A stretch of DNA of 64,000 nt from Caenorhabditis remanei (lineage: Eukaryota > Nematoda > Chromadorea > Rhabditida > Rhabditidae): the NCBI RefSeq assembly GCF_010183535.1, contig NC_071330.1, forward strand, positions 6,739,717 to 6,803,716, written 5' to 3'. A program made the translations under genes and the position numbers. The notes beneath the pieces were generated by a model, which worked only from the letters and a program-made list of their open reading frames with translations, was not told where the DNA came from and searched no databases. This document shows, piece by piece, positions 24,614-35,208 of the stretch. Each line of letters begins with the position of its first letter. Position 1 is the stretch's first letter.

Positions 24614-25455
24614 GAATTTAGAAGAATTCATTCAGAAACCTGAATGAATGGGCAAACGAATCCATCCGGCAGCATATTCTTAGATAGCCTACTGCTCCTC
24701 ACATGGAAGAACCCTATAACCGGTGGGAACATGGGGATCGAATGCAGGTTAATGGGATTCTTAAAAACTGTAGAATTTAAGAGGATTCATTCAGAAACCT
24801 GAATGAATGGGCAAACGAATCCATCCGGCAGCATATTCTTAGATAGCCTACTGCTCCTCACATGGAAGAACCCTATAACCGGTGGGAACATGGGGATCGA
24901 ATGCAGGTTAATGGGATTCTTAAAAACTGTAGAATTTAAGAGGATTCATTCAGAAACCTGAATGAATGGGCAAACGAATCCATCCGGCAGCATATTCTTA
25001 GATAGCCTACTGCTCCTCACATGGAAGAACCCTATAACCGGTGGGAACATGGGGATCGAATGCAGGTTAATGGGATTCTTAAAAACTGTAGAATTTATGA
25101 GGATTCATTCAGAAACCTGAATGAATGGGTAAACGAATCCATCCGGCAGCATATTCTTAGATAGCCTACTGCTCCTCACATGGAAGAACCCTATAACCGG
25201 TGGGAACATGGGGATCGAATGCAGGTTAATGGGATTCTTAAAAACTGTAGAATTTATGAGGATTCATTCAGAAAACTGAATGAATGGGCAAACGAATCCA
25301 TCCGGCAGCATATTCTTAGATAGCCTACTGCTCCTCACATGGAAGAACCCTATAACCGGTGGGAGCATGGGGATCGAATGCAGGTTAATGGGATTCTTAA
25401 AGACTGTAGAATTTATGAGGATTCATTCAGAAACCTGAATGAATAGGCAAACGAA
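24614..25455. repeat. 159-bp tandem repeat (minisatellite), about 5.3 copies
   Basis: Unit starts (GAATTTA) fall at 24614, 24773, 24932, 25091, 25250 and 25409, an exact 159-bp period with few substitutions. Each unit carries an inverted repeat (ATTCATTCAG-AAAC-CTGAATGAAT) able to form a 10-bp stem. The sixth copy is cut off after about 45 bp. The 159-bp length is divisible by three, but no long open frame runs through the array, so it is not a coding repeat. Confidence 0.95.
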
Positions 25456-25988
25456 AGGCGGTAAACTGTTTTATACCTATCTTGCGACTGAACCAAGTGA
25501 TATGAGCGAAGACGATTGAATAATTCATATAGCGCAATCCTTGGGAAATTTTCCCGCCTTTGATGACGTGTTCAAAGTCATGACGTGGCGATGGCGTGGC
25601 GGTGGCCTATGACGAAATCGTAAGAATGAGAACACGTAGAACGTAGTTTTCAAACTCACGCTTTCTGTGACTATATTTTACGCGCTTACTAAACTAGAAT
25701 GTTGAACACAAGCGTGTGAATAAGAATCCGACGATATACTGATACGGACACCCACATAATCAAGGCAACACATTTTAACTATTTTACAAGTATGGCACAA
25801 AGCTTTCGCAACTTATTGCATAAAAATTCGTGGTTCTCTTCTTTCTCTCGTTACCGTTTCTTCCTATTTCGTAGTTCCCGTTTTTTGTTTGTTTATTTCC
25901 TATTTACTTCCTACGATTCTTTTTGATTGTTCGTCAAATGCAACGCCTTGTACGCGAAAGTGGCGTGCGATGTTTGCGGAATAAAGCG
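25456..25988. other. Spacer between minisatellite and palindromic elements
   Basis: Non-coding. It contains local GTGGCG repetitions near 25580-25605 (GATGGCGTGGCGGTGGC) and may be remnant repeat DNA. No gene was recognised. Confidence 0.4.
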
Positions 25989-26394
25989 GAAAATTTGGTG
26001 CACTTTCGTTACCAAACTGATTTGATGAAGAACTGATGCAACGTAGAACGATTTCGTTGCCAAACTGACTCGTTGTAAAACTGTTGCATCGTAGAACCGT
26101 TTGTCAACTAGAGCGCGCTTGCTTATTTTGCCCCGTACGGCTGATTGCGTGAATAAAATTTTGCCTTTTTATGAAAAATAGGTTCTGCTTAGCTTTATTG
26201 TACTATACAATGAACAAAAACCAAAATTTATTCACGCCATCAGCCGTACGGGGCAAAGTAAGCAAGCGCGCTCTAGTTGACAAACGGTTCTACGATGCAA
26301 CAGTTTTACAACGAGTCAGTTTGGCAACGAAATCGTTCTACGTTGCATCAGTTCTTCATCAAATCAGTTTGGTAACGAAAGTGCACCGAAAATT
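25989..26394. mobile_element. Palindromic (foldback/MITE-like) element A
   Basis: About 406 bp reading from AAAATTTGGTGCAC to its reverse complement GTGCACCGAAAATTT. The two arms (about 165 bp each) agree except for a couple of bases. A central loop of about 85 bp holds AGCTTTATTGTACTATACAA. No transposase frame is present; a 96-codon frame over the right arm is incidental. This is a non-autonomous foldback or MITE-like element by structure. The family is not identified. Confidence 0.85.
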
Positions 26395-26729
26395 TGGTGC
26401 ACTCTCGTTACCAAACAGTTTCATCGTAGAACTGACTCGTTACCAAACTGTTGCATCGTAGAACCGTTTTCAACTGGAGCGCGATTGCTTACTTGGCCCC
26501 TTACGGCTTATTGTGCGAATAAAATGTTGACTTTTTATGAAAAGTAGGTTCTGTTTAGCTTTATTGTACTATACAATAAACAAAAACTAAAACTTATTCA
26601 CGCAAAAAGCCGTAAGGGGCCAAGTAAGCAATCGCGCTCCAGTTGAAAACGGTTCTACGATGCAACAGTTTGGTAACGAGTCAGTTCTACGATGAAACTG
26701 TTTGGTAACGAGAGTGCACCGAAAATTTG
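26388..26729. mobile_element. Palindromic (foldback/MITE-like) element B, abutting A
   Basis: About 341 bp with the same terminal motif, sharing CGAAAATTTGG with the end of element A. The arms match each other almost perfectly but differ from those of A: CCCCTTACGGC against CCCCGTACGGC, and shorter inner repeats. The loop is homologous to that of A. The arms contain short internal repeats built around TTCTACGATG and TTTGGTAACGA. Confidence 0.85.
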
Positions 26730-26826
26730 AAATAAGTTTTCTATTTTTCGTGTCTGACTTTTTGTTATTTTTCTGTTATAGAATTTTGTTCTGATGACCA
26801 TCTGTAGCAAAAATTTTTTTTGAAGA

Positions 26827-27146
26827 ATGGGTCACACGTTCTCATCATCTTCGAGTTCAAAGAAAACTATAGATTCTACCCCACAACGATCCACAAATCC
26901 GTCAACATGCCTTGATCCACGATCACCTAGCCAAGATATTGAAAGGACTCCAATTCAAGTCAATAAGTAAAATAGCTCAACTCAAAGTGCGGAGCACACT
27001 AAATTGTGGTTTTCAGTGTCTCGGATACTAAAATAAACGACTCAACTAAAAAAGACGAAAAGCCTCGACATCAAAGTCTCCGACAACGGATGTTCGAAAA
27101 GAAGAAAAATAATAACGAAGTCCCAACCGGTATCACATTTATTTAA
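26827..27146 (+). CDS. Small CDCA3/TOME-1-like protein
   Basis: Two exons (26827-26966, 27017-27146) give 89 residues. The N-terminus MGHTFSSSSSSKK fits an N-myristoylation pattern (Gly2, Ser6). Residues about 31-46 read DPRSPSQDIERTPIQV. As I remember it, this is almost the same as the conserved DPRSPSxxIxRTPIQV block of vertebrate CDCA3 (TOME-1), a cell-cycle protein linked to SCF-dependent degradation of WEE1. The rest is polar and basic (SLRQRMFEKKK) and seems disordered. The protein is far shorter than human CDCA3, and no KEN box is visible. Its stop lies 13 bp from the stop of the convergent guanylyltransferase gene. Function is inferred from the single motif. Confidence 0.75.
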
Positions 27147-27159
27147 AAAATCACATAAC

Positions 27160-29123
27160 TTATTCAAGTATTTTCAGATCAGTGAGACTTCTTCTCCACT
27201 CCAGATCGGCTTCGAAATCATGTCTTTTCACTGCTTCAGCGATAGATATTCTCTCGGATCTCTAAAATATTTCCTCTTATATAAGCCATAATTTCTTACA
27301 ATTCATAACTCTCACCGTTTCCGTCATCCCATTTTCCCATTCTCTCAACGTTGCTTTTAATGATTTTGCACGAGTTTCGCCTATCTCAAATAACGGTGCT
27401 TCCCATAATGAATGCCCATCAATTCGTGTATTATGTCCGTTCCACTTTACCATGTTACTTTTCTTTTTAATATCTTCATCTATCTTAACTATCACACTGA
27501 CAAACATTCCCTGAAAACCACGTTTAGTTGTAAATAAAACTCCTCAAATTACCCCTTTCAGTGCCATTGTGAATGCAAGAATATCTCTTGGCAAGTTCAG
27601 CGAATCTTCTCCAGAATCTATCCCACTGACAACGGAATTTTCTCCAACTTTCAAATCAACTCCAGAAGAATACTCTGCCAAACTGGAGTCCGGAATTGCG
27701 GAAACTCCTTTCGAAAATATAATATTGGTCTTGTAAAGATTCGGAAATGAACGACGAAACTCAGAGTTAGGCATGAGGCTCTCGATGTATTCAAGATAAG
27801 TTCCGAAATGGAAAAACGTGTTGTCTCCCAGAACGGATATCTGACAGTTTTATTATTTCCTTGGCAAATCTTGTTTAACTCACTTCTACTCTTGCAAGAC
27901 TGAAAATACCAGCTAATGCTTTACGATAAGCTCGAACATTCTGCGGTGCTGAAAACTTCGGAATTCACGAATCTCGACGCTTCTAAACTTTACACTTTTC
28001 AATATAATCTAGTTTCGGATCAGATCCCATAGGTCTCATGAAATCTCCATAACAGCACAACTCTTCAGTAACTGGTGTCTGAAGAATTGGAATCTTCAGC
28101 AATCGTTCACAAAATTTCCAAGTCAGAAAGTAACAACTGTAAATTGCTTTTTCGAAAATAACAGTATAACTAAGCAAACCTGTCGGTGAGTACTGTTCCA
28201 TCTTCTCTAATTGCTTTATCTTCCTTCATTTCATCAACAGTTGGTTTCTGTAGCACACGTTTCAGTTTATTTGTGTTTTCGTCAATCACAAAAACGCCGT
28301 GCTGTGTTCCAACCTGTTGAATTCATTCCTTGTTTTACTTTGTTCAGATCACTTACTTCAATAGATGAAACATGTGCGAAAATAACAATATCCACTTCAG
28401 AATTCACTTTTTTTGCATTCTCCATATTCTCAATGACATCCGACGCAGTTATCATAATACCGCCAGTTTCAGGAAGCTTCCCAAGTAGATCTGTCCTAAA
28501 CTATCTTTTTCTTTTTCTCATACTTTGTTTTAAAAATAGTTACTCATAAATTTCCAGCTTAGTCTCCAAAATTGTCTTAGAATTCGGTAGTGTTCCATAA
28601 GCCTTCCCAAAAGCGGATAGATGAGGCATCCGTTGAGACAATCCTCCAGAATGAAGAAGAAGAATCTATACTTTTCTACAAAGTTGTCTTATTTCAAAAC
28701 TATAAGCATTCTACCTTTTTCGTCTGCAAATCTTCTGCTTGATAACTTTCCAGTGCAGTTCGAATTATACTGAGAGTTGCACCTCCCGACCCAATCCGAA
28801 TTCCAGGAGATTCATCTGTTACAACTTCAACTGATTCACAAAACTTGTCAGTAGGAATTGAAGCTAATTGTTGTCGAAATATCAAGTTTTGTGAGTCCGA
28901 CCCAGCAGTTAAAATAAGTTTTTGCCACATCTCTCCCAACAGAATAAAAAGAGACGGAAAAATCGATGAACTGGTTGTGTATAGCAGCTGCGACCAGCGA
29001 AGGGCAGTGTCCACGTTGTATCGGAGCTAGAGAAGACATAGTGAACTGCAATGTTGTTTGGTGAACGAATGATTCATGCACTACGATTAGGGCATTCAGA
29101 GCTGTAGGAGTTGATAAGAACAT
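27160..29123 (-). CDS. Fucose-1-phosphate guanylyltransferase (GDP-L-fucose pyrophosphorylase)
   Basis: Exons 29123-29085, 29025-28715, 28665-28544, 28495-28357, 28313-28180, 28136-27994, 27948-27884, 27840-27553, 27510-27316 and 27261-27160 give 505 residues. The resemblance to vertebrate FPGT spans the length: IRIGSGGATL (nucleotide-binding motif like GNGGSTL), HSGGLSQRMPHLSAFGK, THGVF-like TQHGVFVID, LQKPTVDEM, CYGDFMRPMG and a C-terminal SLWEAPLF. The enzyme makes GDP-fucose from fucose-1-phosphate and GTP in the salvage pathway. There is no GHMP kinase domain, so it is not the bifunctional fucokinase. The start was chosen because a short first exon (MFLSTPTALNALI) restores the frame; an acceptor (AAACAG) lies nine bases upstream of its ATG. 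An alternative start is Met at 28930. It lies 218 bp downstream of the F-box gene. Confidence 0.85.
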
Positions 29124-29341
29124 CGATAGAAACTGTTTATTAGTTATAGACTTATTCTACAAACACCGAGGAATATATACAAACACCGAGGAATATTGTT
29201 CACCTAGAACATGAATGTACACACCAAGAATATAAACTTATGATAATATGAAGCAAATAATAATAATGAATTGAATGTACAACTAATACAATGCTTTCGA
29301 AGCTACTATGAAAATATACATTGTTAGGACAGAACCTAAAT

Positions 29342-30356
29342 TCAGACAAATATGAGTACGTACTTTCTGCTGGAGTGAGTAGCGAGAACGGCAGGTTTTT
29401 GGAATCCGAGAGAAACGACAATTGGGTTCAGCCTCCATTCAGATGTTGTTGACGCAAAGAGTGGAGAATGCATGAATGATCTTAGCTGGTCGGCATCAAA
29501 ATCTGTGTTATCCATGTGTACATCCAGTTTATCAGTTCGACGCAATCGTGTCAGTTCAATGAATGGAAGAGCAGAAAGGGTGGTTACAAGAGGACATCCT
29601 GAGATTCGGAAGTAAGCAAGATTTGGGCACGATCGAGATATACGACGAGAGAAATTATCAGTTATCTGAAAATAAAAACTTTCTGCAAAAATTTGACTGA
29701 TCGACGTACTTGCGGTGTTCCTTTTAGGTCAATTTGGGTAAGTGTTTGGAAAGAAGGTTGAAGATATCTGAGCAGTTTAGCTTCAGTATTGTAAGGACTT
29801 GCATCTTCTCCTAAATTGCACGCTTCTATCTCAACTTTTTCAAGCTCTCTGAATCCAGCAAGAAGTGTCAGAGTCCAAGTATGAATCCTTTCCAAATCAA
29901 TATCAGAGAGCACAAGTTCCTTAAGATGAGCATCTTTTGTACAATTAAGCACACAAGCGATGAAGTCATCAGGCACCTCACCGATTGTCAAATCGTTTTC
30001 CAAATGAAGGGATTCTATTTCTAAAACAAATGTGGTGTTTCTGGGAAGAAAACTCATGACTTACCATTTCCTAAATGATGTAGCAGAATCTTCAAAACAG
30101 TTTTAGTTGCTTTTAGATTAACTTGTGGAACTTGGAGTTCGATAGAATTTTCCCGGAATGATCCGCTGAAATCGTCATTCGAGATTCCTATCTTCAAATC
30201 ACGAACTCTCGGTAGACTACGAACTACAAATTCAGCCATCTGGATGCTAGTGAGTGCCGAATTGAGAATATACGCTGGTTCTAACCACGTCATGACTTGG
30301 GACATGATTTCTGGTGGAATGTTAGCGATTGTTTTTGCCTGGATTTCGCCGCTCAT
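29342..30356 (-). CDS. F-box/LRR-type protein
   Basis: Three exons (30356-30065, 30020-29710, 29665-29342) give 308 residues. Near the N-terminus, IPPEIMSQVMTWLEP is a recognisable F-box start, the part that binds SKP1. The remainder has leucine-rich, LRR-like spacing: LKELVLSDIDL, LEKVEIEACNLG, LTQIDLKGTPQ, LAYFRISGCPLV. The protein is therefore probably a substrate adaptor of an SCF ubiquitin ligase. An acceptor (TTGTTTAG) lies just upstream of the ATG, suggesting trans-splicing. It sits 254 bp after the stop of the helicase gene and 218 bp before the guanylyltransferase start, on the same strand. Substrate unknown. Confidence 0.82.
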
Positions 30357-30610
30357 CTTCTCCCAACTCTAAACAATATAAACTAGAATTTTTCAATTAG
30401 AAAATAATATATATATATATATTCAATAAACACAATGGATTCACACCAAATACGTATTCCAGAAAAAAAACATGATAATACTGTAATAAGGTTTATGTTA
30501 GAAATAAATAGTACATCTACAGAAAATCAGTGATAAAGAACATCGAAAACAAAAACAACAGGAGAGGAAACCCGATACAATAAGGAAGATAAAAAGAGAA
30601 TTGAAACAGA

Positions 30611-33600
30611 TCAAAGTCCCCATAGCTTTCTTCTCTCCGATCTGACCGATTTCGATCCAACTTCAACGACGCGTCGTGAAGACTCTGGTCGTTTGAATGC
30701 TTTGTCACTTTCCTCCTTCCGCCTTTCCATCTCTTTCTGCGCTTCTCGCATTTCCGCTTCCATCGTTTCAACTGTCCGAACACTTTCCATTTTTTGTTCA
30801 CGACGAGATTGCTTTGATTCCTTAATTGAGTAAAACATAGGTCCGAGTTCCGCAAGCCAGATTGCATCAACAGCTGTAACACACTGCATATACTCTTTGG
30901 CGGTCATGATAAGTTCGTGATACACCTGAAAAAAGAAAATGTTGCAATTGTTTTAGTAGTTGATTAGCTCACCACATAATCAGGCATGAAACCCATTCCG
31001 AAAAGCGCTGACGTTGGGTGAAGGAAACATGGAATACCAGTACGGACGTTGACATATTCTCCAATACCTTTGAGACGAGCAGCATTGTGGAAATAAGCAG
31101 AGCAAATACACTTTCGAACAATATCCCATTCATTTCCATTAGAGCTGAAAATCTAAACAGTTTATAGAAGTTATTTTATATAATAACTTACATAATTGGA
31201 AGCTTCAAATCTTGCATAATTTCTTTCAGCTGAGCACGGACTTCTCGAACTTTCTTCAGAGCTTTTACATGCAGATAGTTATCTGCGCACCACTTGGCAG
31301 AGTATTTGTGTTCACGCCATTGTAGATAAACATTAAGGAAAGTGAGGTGATCTGATTCAGGGACTTGGAACTTTTCTTTTTTCGCGTCTGCTTCTTCTTC
31401 CCTGCCTTTCGGACGGAAAAAGATTGCCGGCACCGATAGCATAGACACAATTGTGAGCACTTCGTCACTGCAACCCATTTCAGACGAAACAATCAACATT
31501 TTTGAAAGTGTCGGATCAAGTGGGAATTCTACCATTTTGCGTCCCATGGAAGTCAGTTGACCTGTATTATCTAAAGCTCCGAGTGTCCAGAGTTGATACA
31601 TTGAATTGAGCATGTTATCCTGTGGAGGAGCATCCATGAAATGAAACTTCAAGAGATCATCAACACCGAGAGATTTGAGAAGAAGAACAACATTAGCAAG
31701 GTTCGTTCGTTGAATTTCAGGCACAGTACTTCTCTGAAAAAGGTGATTTTTACAACAAAGTCATTTGCACACTCAATATTTAAAGTTTATTTTTGAATAA
31801 AACGCTCACCAATAGTTCATCTTTGAACTGCCTTTCAGTGTATAAACGATAACACTGTCCAGGTCCTGTACGTCCGGCACGGCCAGTTCTCTGATTAGCA
31901 GATGCTTGTGACACAGGGAAGATTGACAGAGCGTCCATACCAATCCTTGGATTGTAAACTTTCATTTTACAAAATCCTGGATCAATCACGAACAGAATAC
32001 CATCCACTGTCAGTGAAGTTTCTGCAATGTTTGTAGCAACGATTGCTTTTCTCATCCCTCCGGGAGCTCTTTGAAAGATTTTAGCCTGAAGATCACTGGG
32101 AAGTTGCGAGTAGATTGGCAAAACAGCAAGCGGCGGTGCTTCATCCAGTTCTCCTAATTTCTCTTTGATCATTTCACAAGTACATTCAATATCTTCTTGT
32201 CCTGGCATGAAAATGAGAATATCTCCATCCATACCACCTAAATGAATCGTAACGGCCTGTTTGACAGCAGCATCTACATAATCCTCAACAGGAGTTCTTG
32301 CATGAAACAGTTCGACAGGAAATGTTCTTCCAGGAATCGTGAAAGTTGGACAATTTCCACCAAAAAAGTCTGCGAATTTATCTGCATCCATGGTAGCTGA
32401 TGTTACTATTAATTTAAGATCAGCTCGCTTTGCCACTACTTCTCTGAGAAGACCAAAAAGAACATCTGTGTTGAGAGAGCGTTCGTGAGCTTCGTCCATG
32501 ATAATTGCTGAGTATTGATCAAGAGTACCATCACCAAGACATTCACGAAGTAAGATACCATCTGTCATGTATTTAATAATGGTTTTTTCTGATGTGCAAT
32601 CTTCGAAACGGATGGCATATCCGACATCTTGTCCGAGCTGAAAATAGTATTTATTTATTTTTATCACAAAGCTCAAAGCGCTAACTTACATCGACACCCA
32701 TTTCATCAGCTACACGTCTAGCGACACTCATCGCGGCGACACGTCTCGGCTGAGTACATCCGATCAATCCGGATTCACCAAAGCCATCTTCAAGCAGATA
32801 TTGAGCCAATTGAGTTGTCTTTCCTGATCCAGTTTCTCCAACAATAATCACCACATTGTTTTCACGGATGACGTTCATCATTTTTTGTCTACATGCAAAA
32901 ACTGGCAGATATTCTCTTTGTTGTTTGATTGTCTTTTCCATAGCGAAGTCTGAAACGGCTTCGTTGTCTTTCATATGCGATGCGAACTGATGAGATTCTT
33001 TGTAGTTTCCAGAGTCATCGTCTTCAGGGTTCGCTGTTTCATCAGCCTTCTCCTTGACACCCATCAGATTTCCTAGTTTGGATCCAGCCAGTTCCCAATG
33101 CTTGTCTTGAGCCCTCTTTCTGTCTTCCATTTCTCTTCGCCTTCTAACGGCCACACTTCCCTTTGCTGCTGAAACTGCCATATCGCATGTTGTATCAACC
33201 ACCGGAATAATTGGTTGAGCTTGCTTCGTGAATACAATTCGACCATCGAGGAAGGGAGGTACGATGTTTTGAACAAGAATTGTTACACGATTTTCGTCAG
33301 TTTCATCTTCGAAAACACTTGATAGCTCGTCTGCCATTGCAACGACTCCAGACCGATGAAGTCTGTTATTCTCCCAGAGTTCATTTTCTCTTTTGATCGC
33401 TTGTTGTTTCACAGTCAGTCTCGGTTTTTGAGTTTTCTCTTGCCACTGTTTCTCACGTTTTTCAACAAACTCGTCGGAAACTTTATTAAATGGATTGTAC
33501 TCATCGTCAAAAGCACCCTCATTGTCGTACCATTCTCTATCCAAATTCTTTTGCTCCTCTTCCCATTGAGCTCTTTCTTCATCGTCGTGGAAAGTGGGTT

Positions 33601-34336
33601 CGGCTTTTTCATCCTTGACACTTCTGACAGAGTCCTCTGGCTTATTGTAGCGTTTTCGCTTATCGTCATCTCTACGTCTTCGTTCACTGCGCCATGCACT
33701 TGAAACGCTTCGTTCAGAATCCCAGTCTCGTTTTCTGTCTCTTTCCCCTCGTGGCGTGGGCATATCCCAACTGTTTTTCTTTCTCGAAGAACCTTCTCGA
33801 TCATCCTGTTCCCAGCTCATCCTCGATGGTGTTTCAGGTACTTTGAATCTCGGAGTTTCATCTCCTCTTCTATCTCTCCATTCTCTTCTGCTACTGTCAT
33901 CTCTCCGATCTGAACGATCGTAGCGATGATCTCTCCTCCTATCGTCGTCTCGAGTTTTATACTTCATTCCACGATCATCTCGGTCACGATGTTTTTCATG
34001 AACTCTGTAAAATACATGATTTTAAACTGATCATTGTTCAAATCAACTAACTTTTCTATTCCTCTCCGCACTGATTCTGTGACACCTCGATCATCGTCGT
34101 CATCAAGGCGCTTTCTAGCGTTTTCTCGTTTCGTTGACGCTAATTTATCAAGACCCAGCAAACTTCTGGAACAAATTTAAAAACGTATTTTGATAAAGAA
34201 TTTTAATTTAAACTCACTTTCCGGATGACTCGCTAGGTTTAGTATCATTTCCATCGACCTTTTTCTTCTTTATGACTAGTCCTCCAAATGTGTCGTTTGA
34301 TCCTTCGAGTCGGTCATCTGCATGTTTTTCAGACAT
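30611..34336 (-). CDS. mog-1: DEAH-box splicing helicase PRP16/DHX38 homologue
   Basis: Seven exons (34336-34218, 34165-34052, 34004-32690, 32637-31810, 31733-31192, 31144-30973, 30925-30611) give 1,134 residues, close to what I recall for C. elegans MOG-1. An Arg/Asp/Glu-rich N-terminal half is followed by the helicase core: GETGSGKT (Walker A), DEAH, SAT and [12 protein letters not shown], then the winged-helix, ratchet and OB regions. PRP16 remodels the spliceosome before the second catalytic step. In C. elegans, mog-1 also acts in the sperm/oocyte switch. The paralogues mog-4 and mog-5 (PRP2, PRP22 types) are less likely, because the N-terminal sequence and the length fit PRP16. An acceptor (TTCCAG) five bases before the ATG suggests trans-splicing. 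It is probably the first gene of an operon. Confidence 0.92.
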
Positions 34337-35208
34337 AAACCTGGAATTGAAAAATGATAGAAAACCTAAAACCCTTCAGAATTGAATTTTAAAAGTATAA
34401 AGAAGAAATCTCGTTTCGAAAACAGAAAGTAAACCTAACAGGAGAGAGAGTGCACAAACTGATGAGGCGCAGACATTTTGTCTAATACAGCGCGAATGCG
34501 ATATATTTTTTGCTAGCTAAATTTTTTGTTGTTTTTTGATGATCACAACTTTGAAGCAACATTTCGCCTCTCCTTCTCTCTCCTTCGCACTCTTTTTTTT
34601 TCATCGTAGAAAGACGCCAGGAGGTCTTTGAAACGAATAATAGCCTATAAATCAGTCTGGTGCTGTCATCTTCGCCCCAAAAGTCGGTAAAATCACCTTT
34701 ACATTGCTTTCAAATCGTTCTACTTTTCTCTCTTCGTTTCTGAATCATCGGTATAAGGTTCAATGCTGTCATCGATGCTTTCAATTTGTTTGACTACCCA
34801 AGTGCTTGAGAAATCCGGGAGGGCGAGTCTGTGAAGTGTTATAAATCAACTCATTTTCTGGACTTCCATAAAGTCTAATTTTGTGTTGCAACATTTATTA
34901 GTTTAAAAAAGTTGTTTGTACTCTACTTTACTTTTCTATTGATTTCTCACTAACCCTAGCAAATCGAGTTGCGAAATCGTTTAAGGGGCGGTCACCCATG
35001 CGACAGCACTGGTGACTCATCACCCGTATCACGAACGTTATTTGCATTCTAGTGTCTGAAATGACGTCTTTTTGCTTCCTTTTCAGTTTATGAGTGTAAA
35101 CCTATGAATTAGTCATGAAATAACGTTTTTCTTGAAGTTTTGGACTTCTCAATCTTTTCATTTTCTTATTATCATTATAGCTAAATTAAAATATATATTG
35201 TTTTCAGG
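34337..35208. promoter_or_regulatory. Divergent intergenic region between mog-1 and alx-1
   Basis: These 872 bp separate two head-to-head housekeeping genes. The region includes a T-run (34590-34600) and a GC-richer patch near 34985-35040 (GGGGCGGTCACCC). Both genes start just behind splice acceptors, so transcription starts lie somewhere inside. Specific elements are not identified. Confidence 0.5.

Noticed and set aside
24614..25455. Regular repeats considered as a CRISPR-like array
   Set aside because: Units are 159 bp with no unique spacers and the context is eukaryotic; this is a minisatellite.
26171..26461. 96-codon + frame over the palindromic elements
   Set aside because: It covers the loop and right arm of element A and runs into B; frames in perfect palindromes arise by symmetry and there is no gene structure.
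28930..28930. Met at 28930 as the start of the guanylyltransferase
   Set aside because: The upstream in-frame sequence still looks coding, and a 39-nt first exon from 29123 with a phase-0 intron and nearby trans-splice acceptor gives a longer N-terminus. It is kept only as an alternative.
31144..31152. Alternative acceptor at 31153 in mog-1
   Set aside because: It shifts the frame out of the conserved sequence ([12 protein letters not shown]); the TTTTCAG acceptor before 31144 keeps it.
33356..33703. 115-codon hydrophobic + strand frame
   Set aside because: Antisense shadow of the charged N-terminal region of mog-1.
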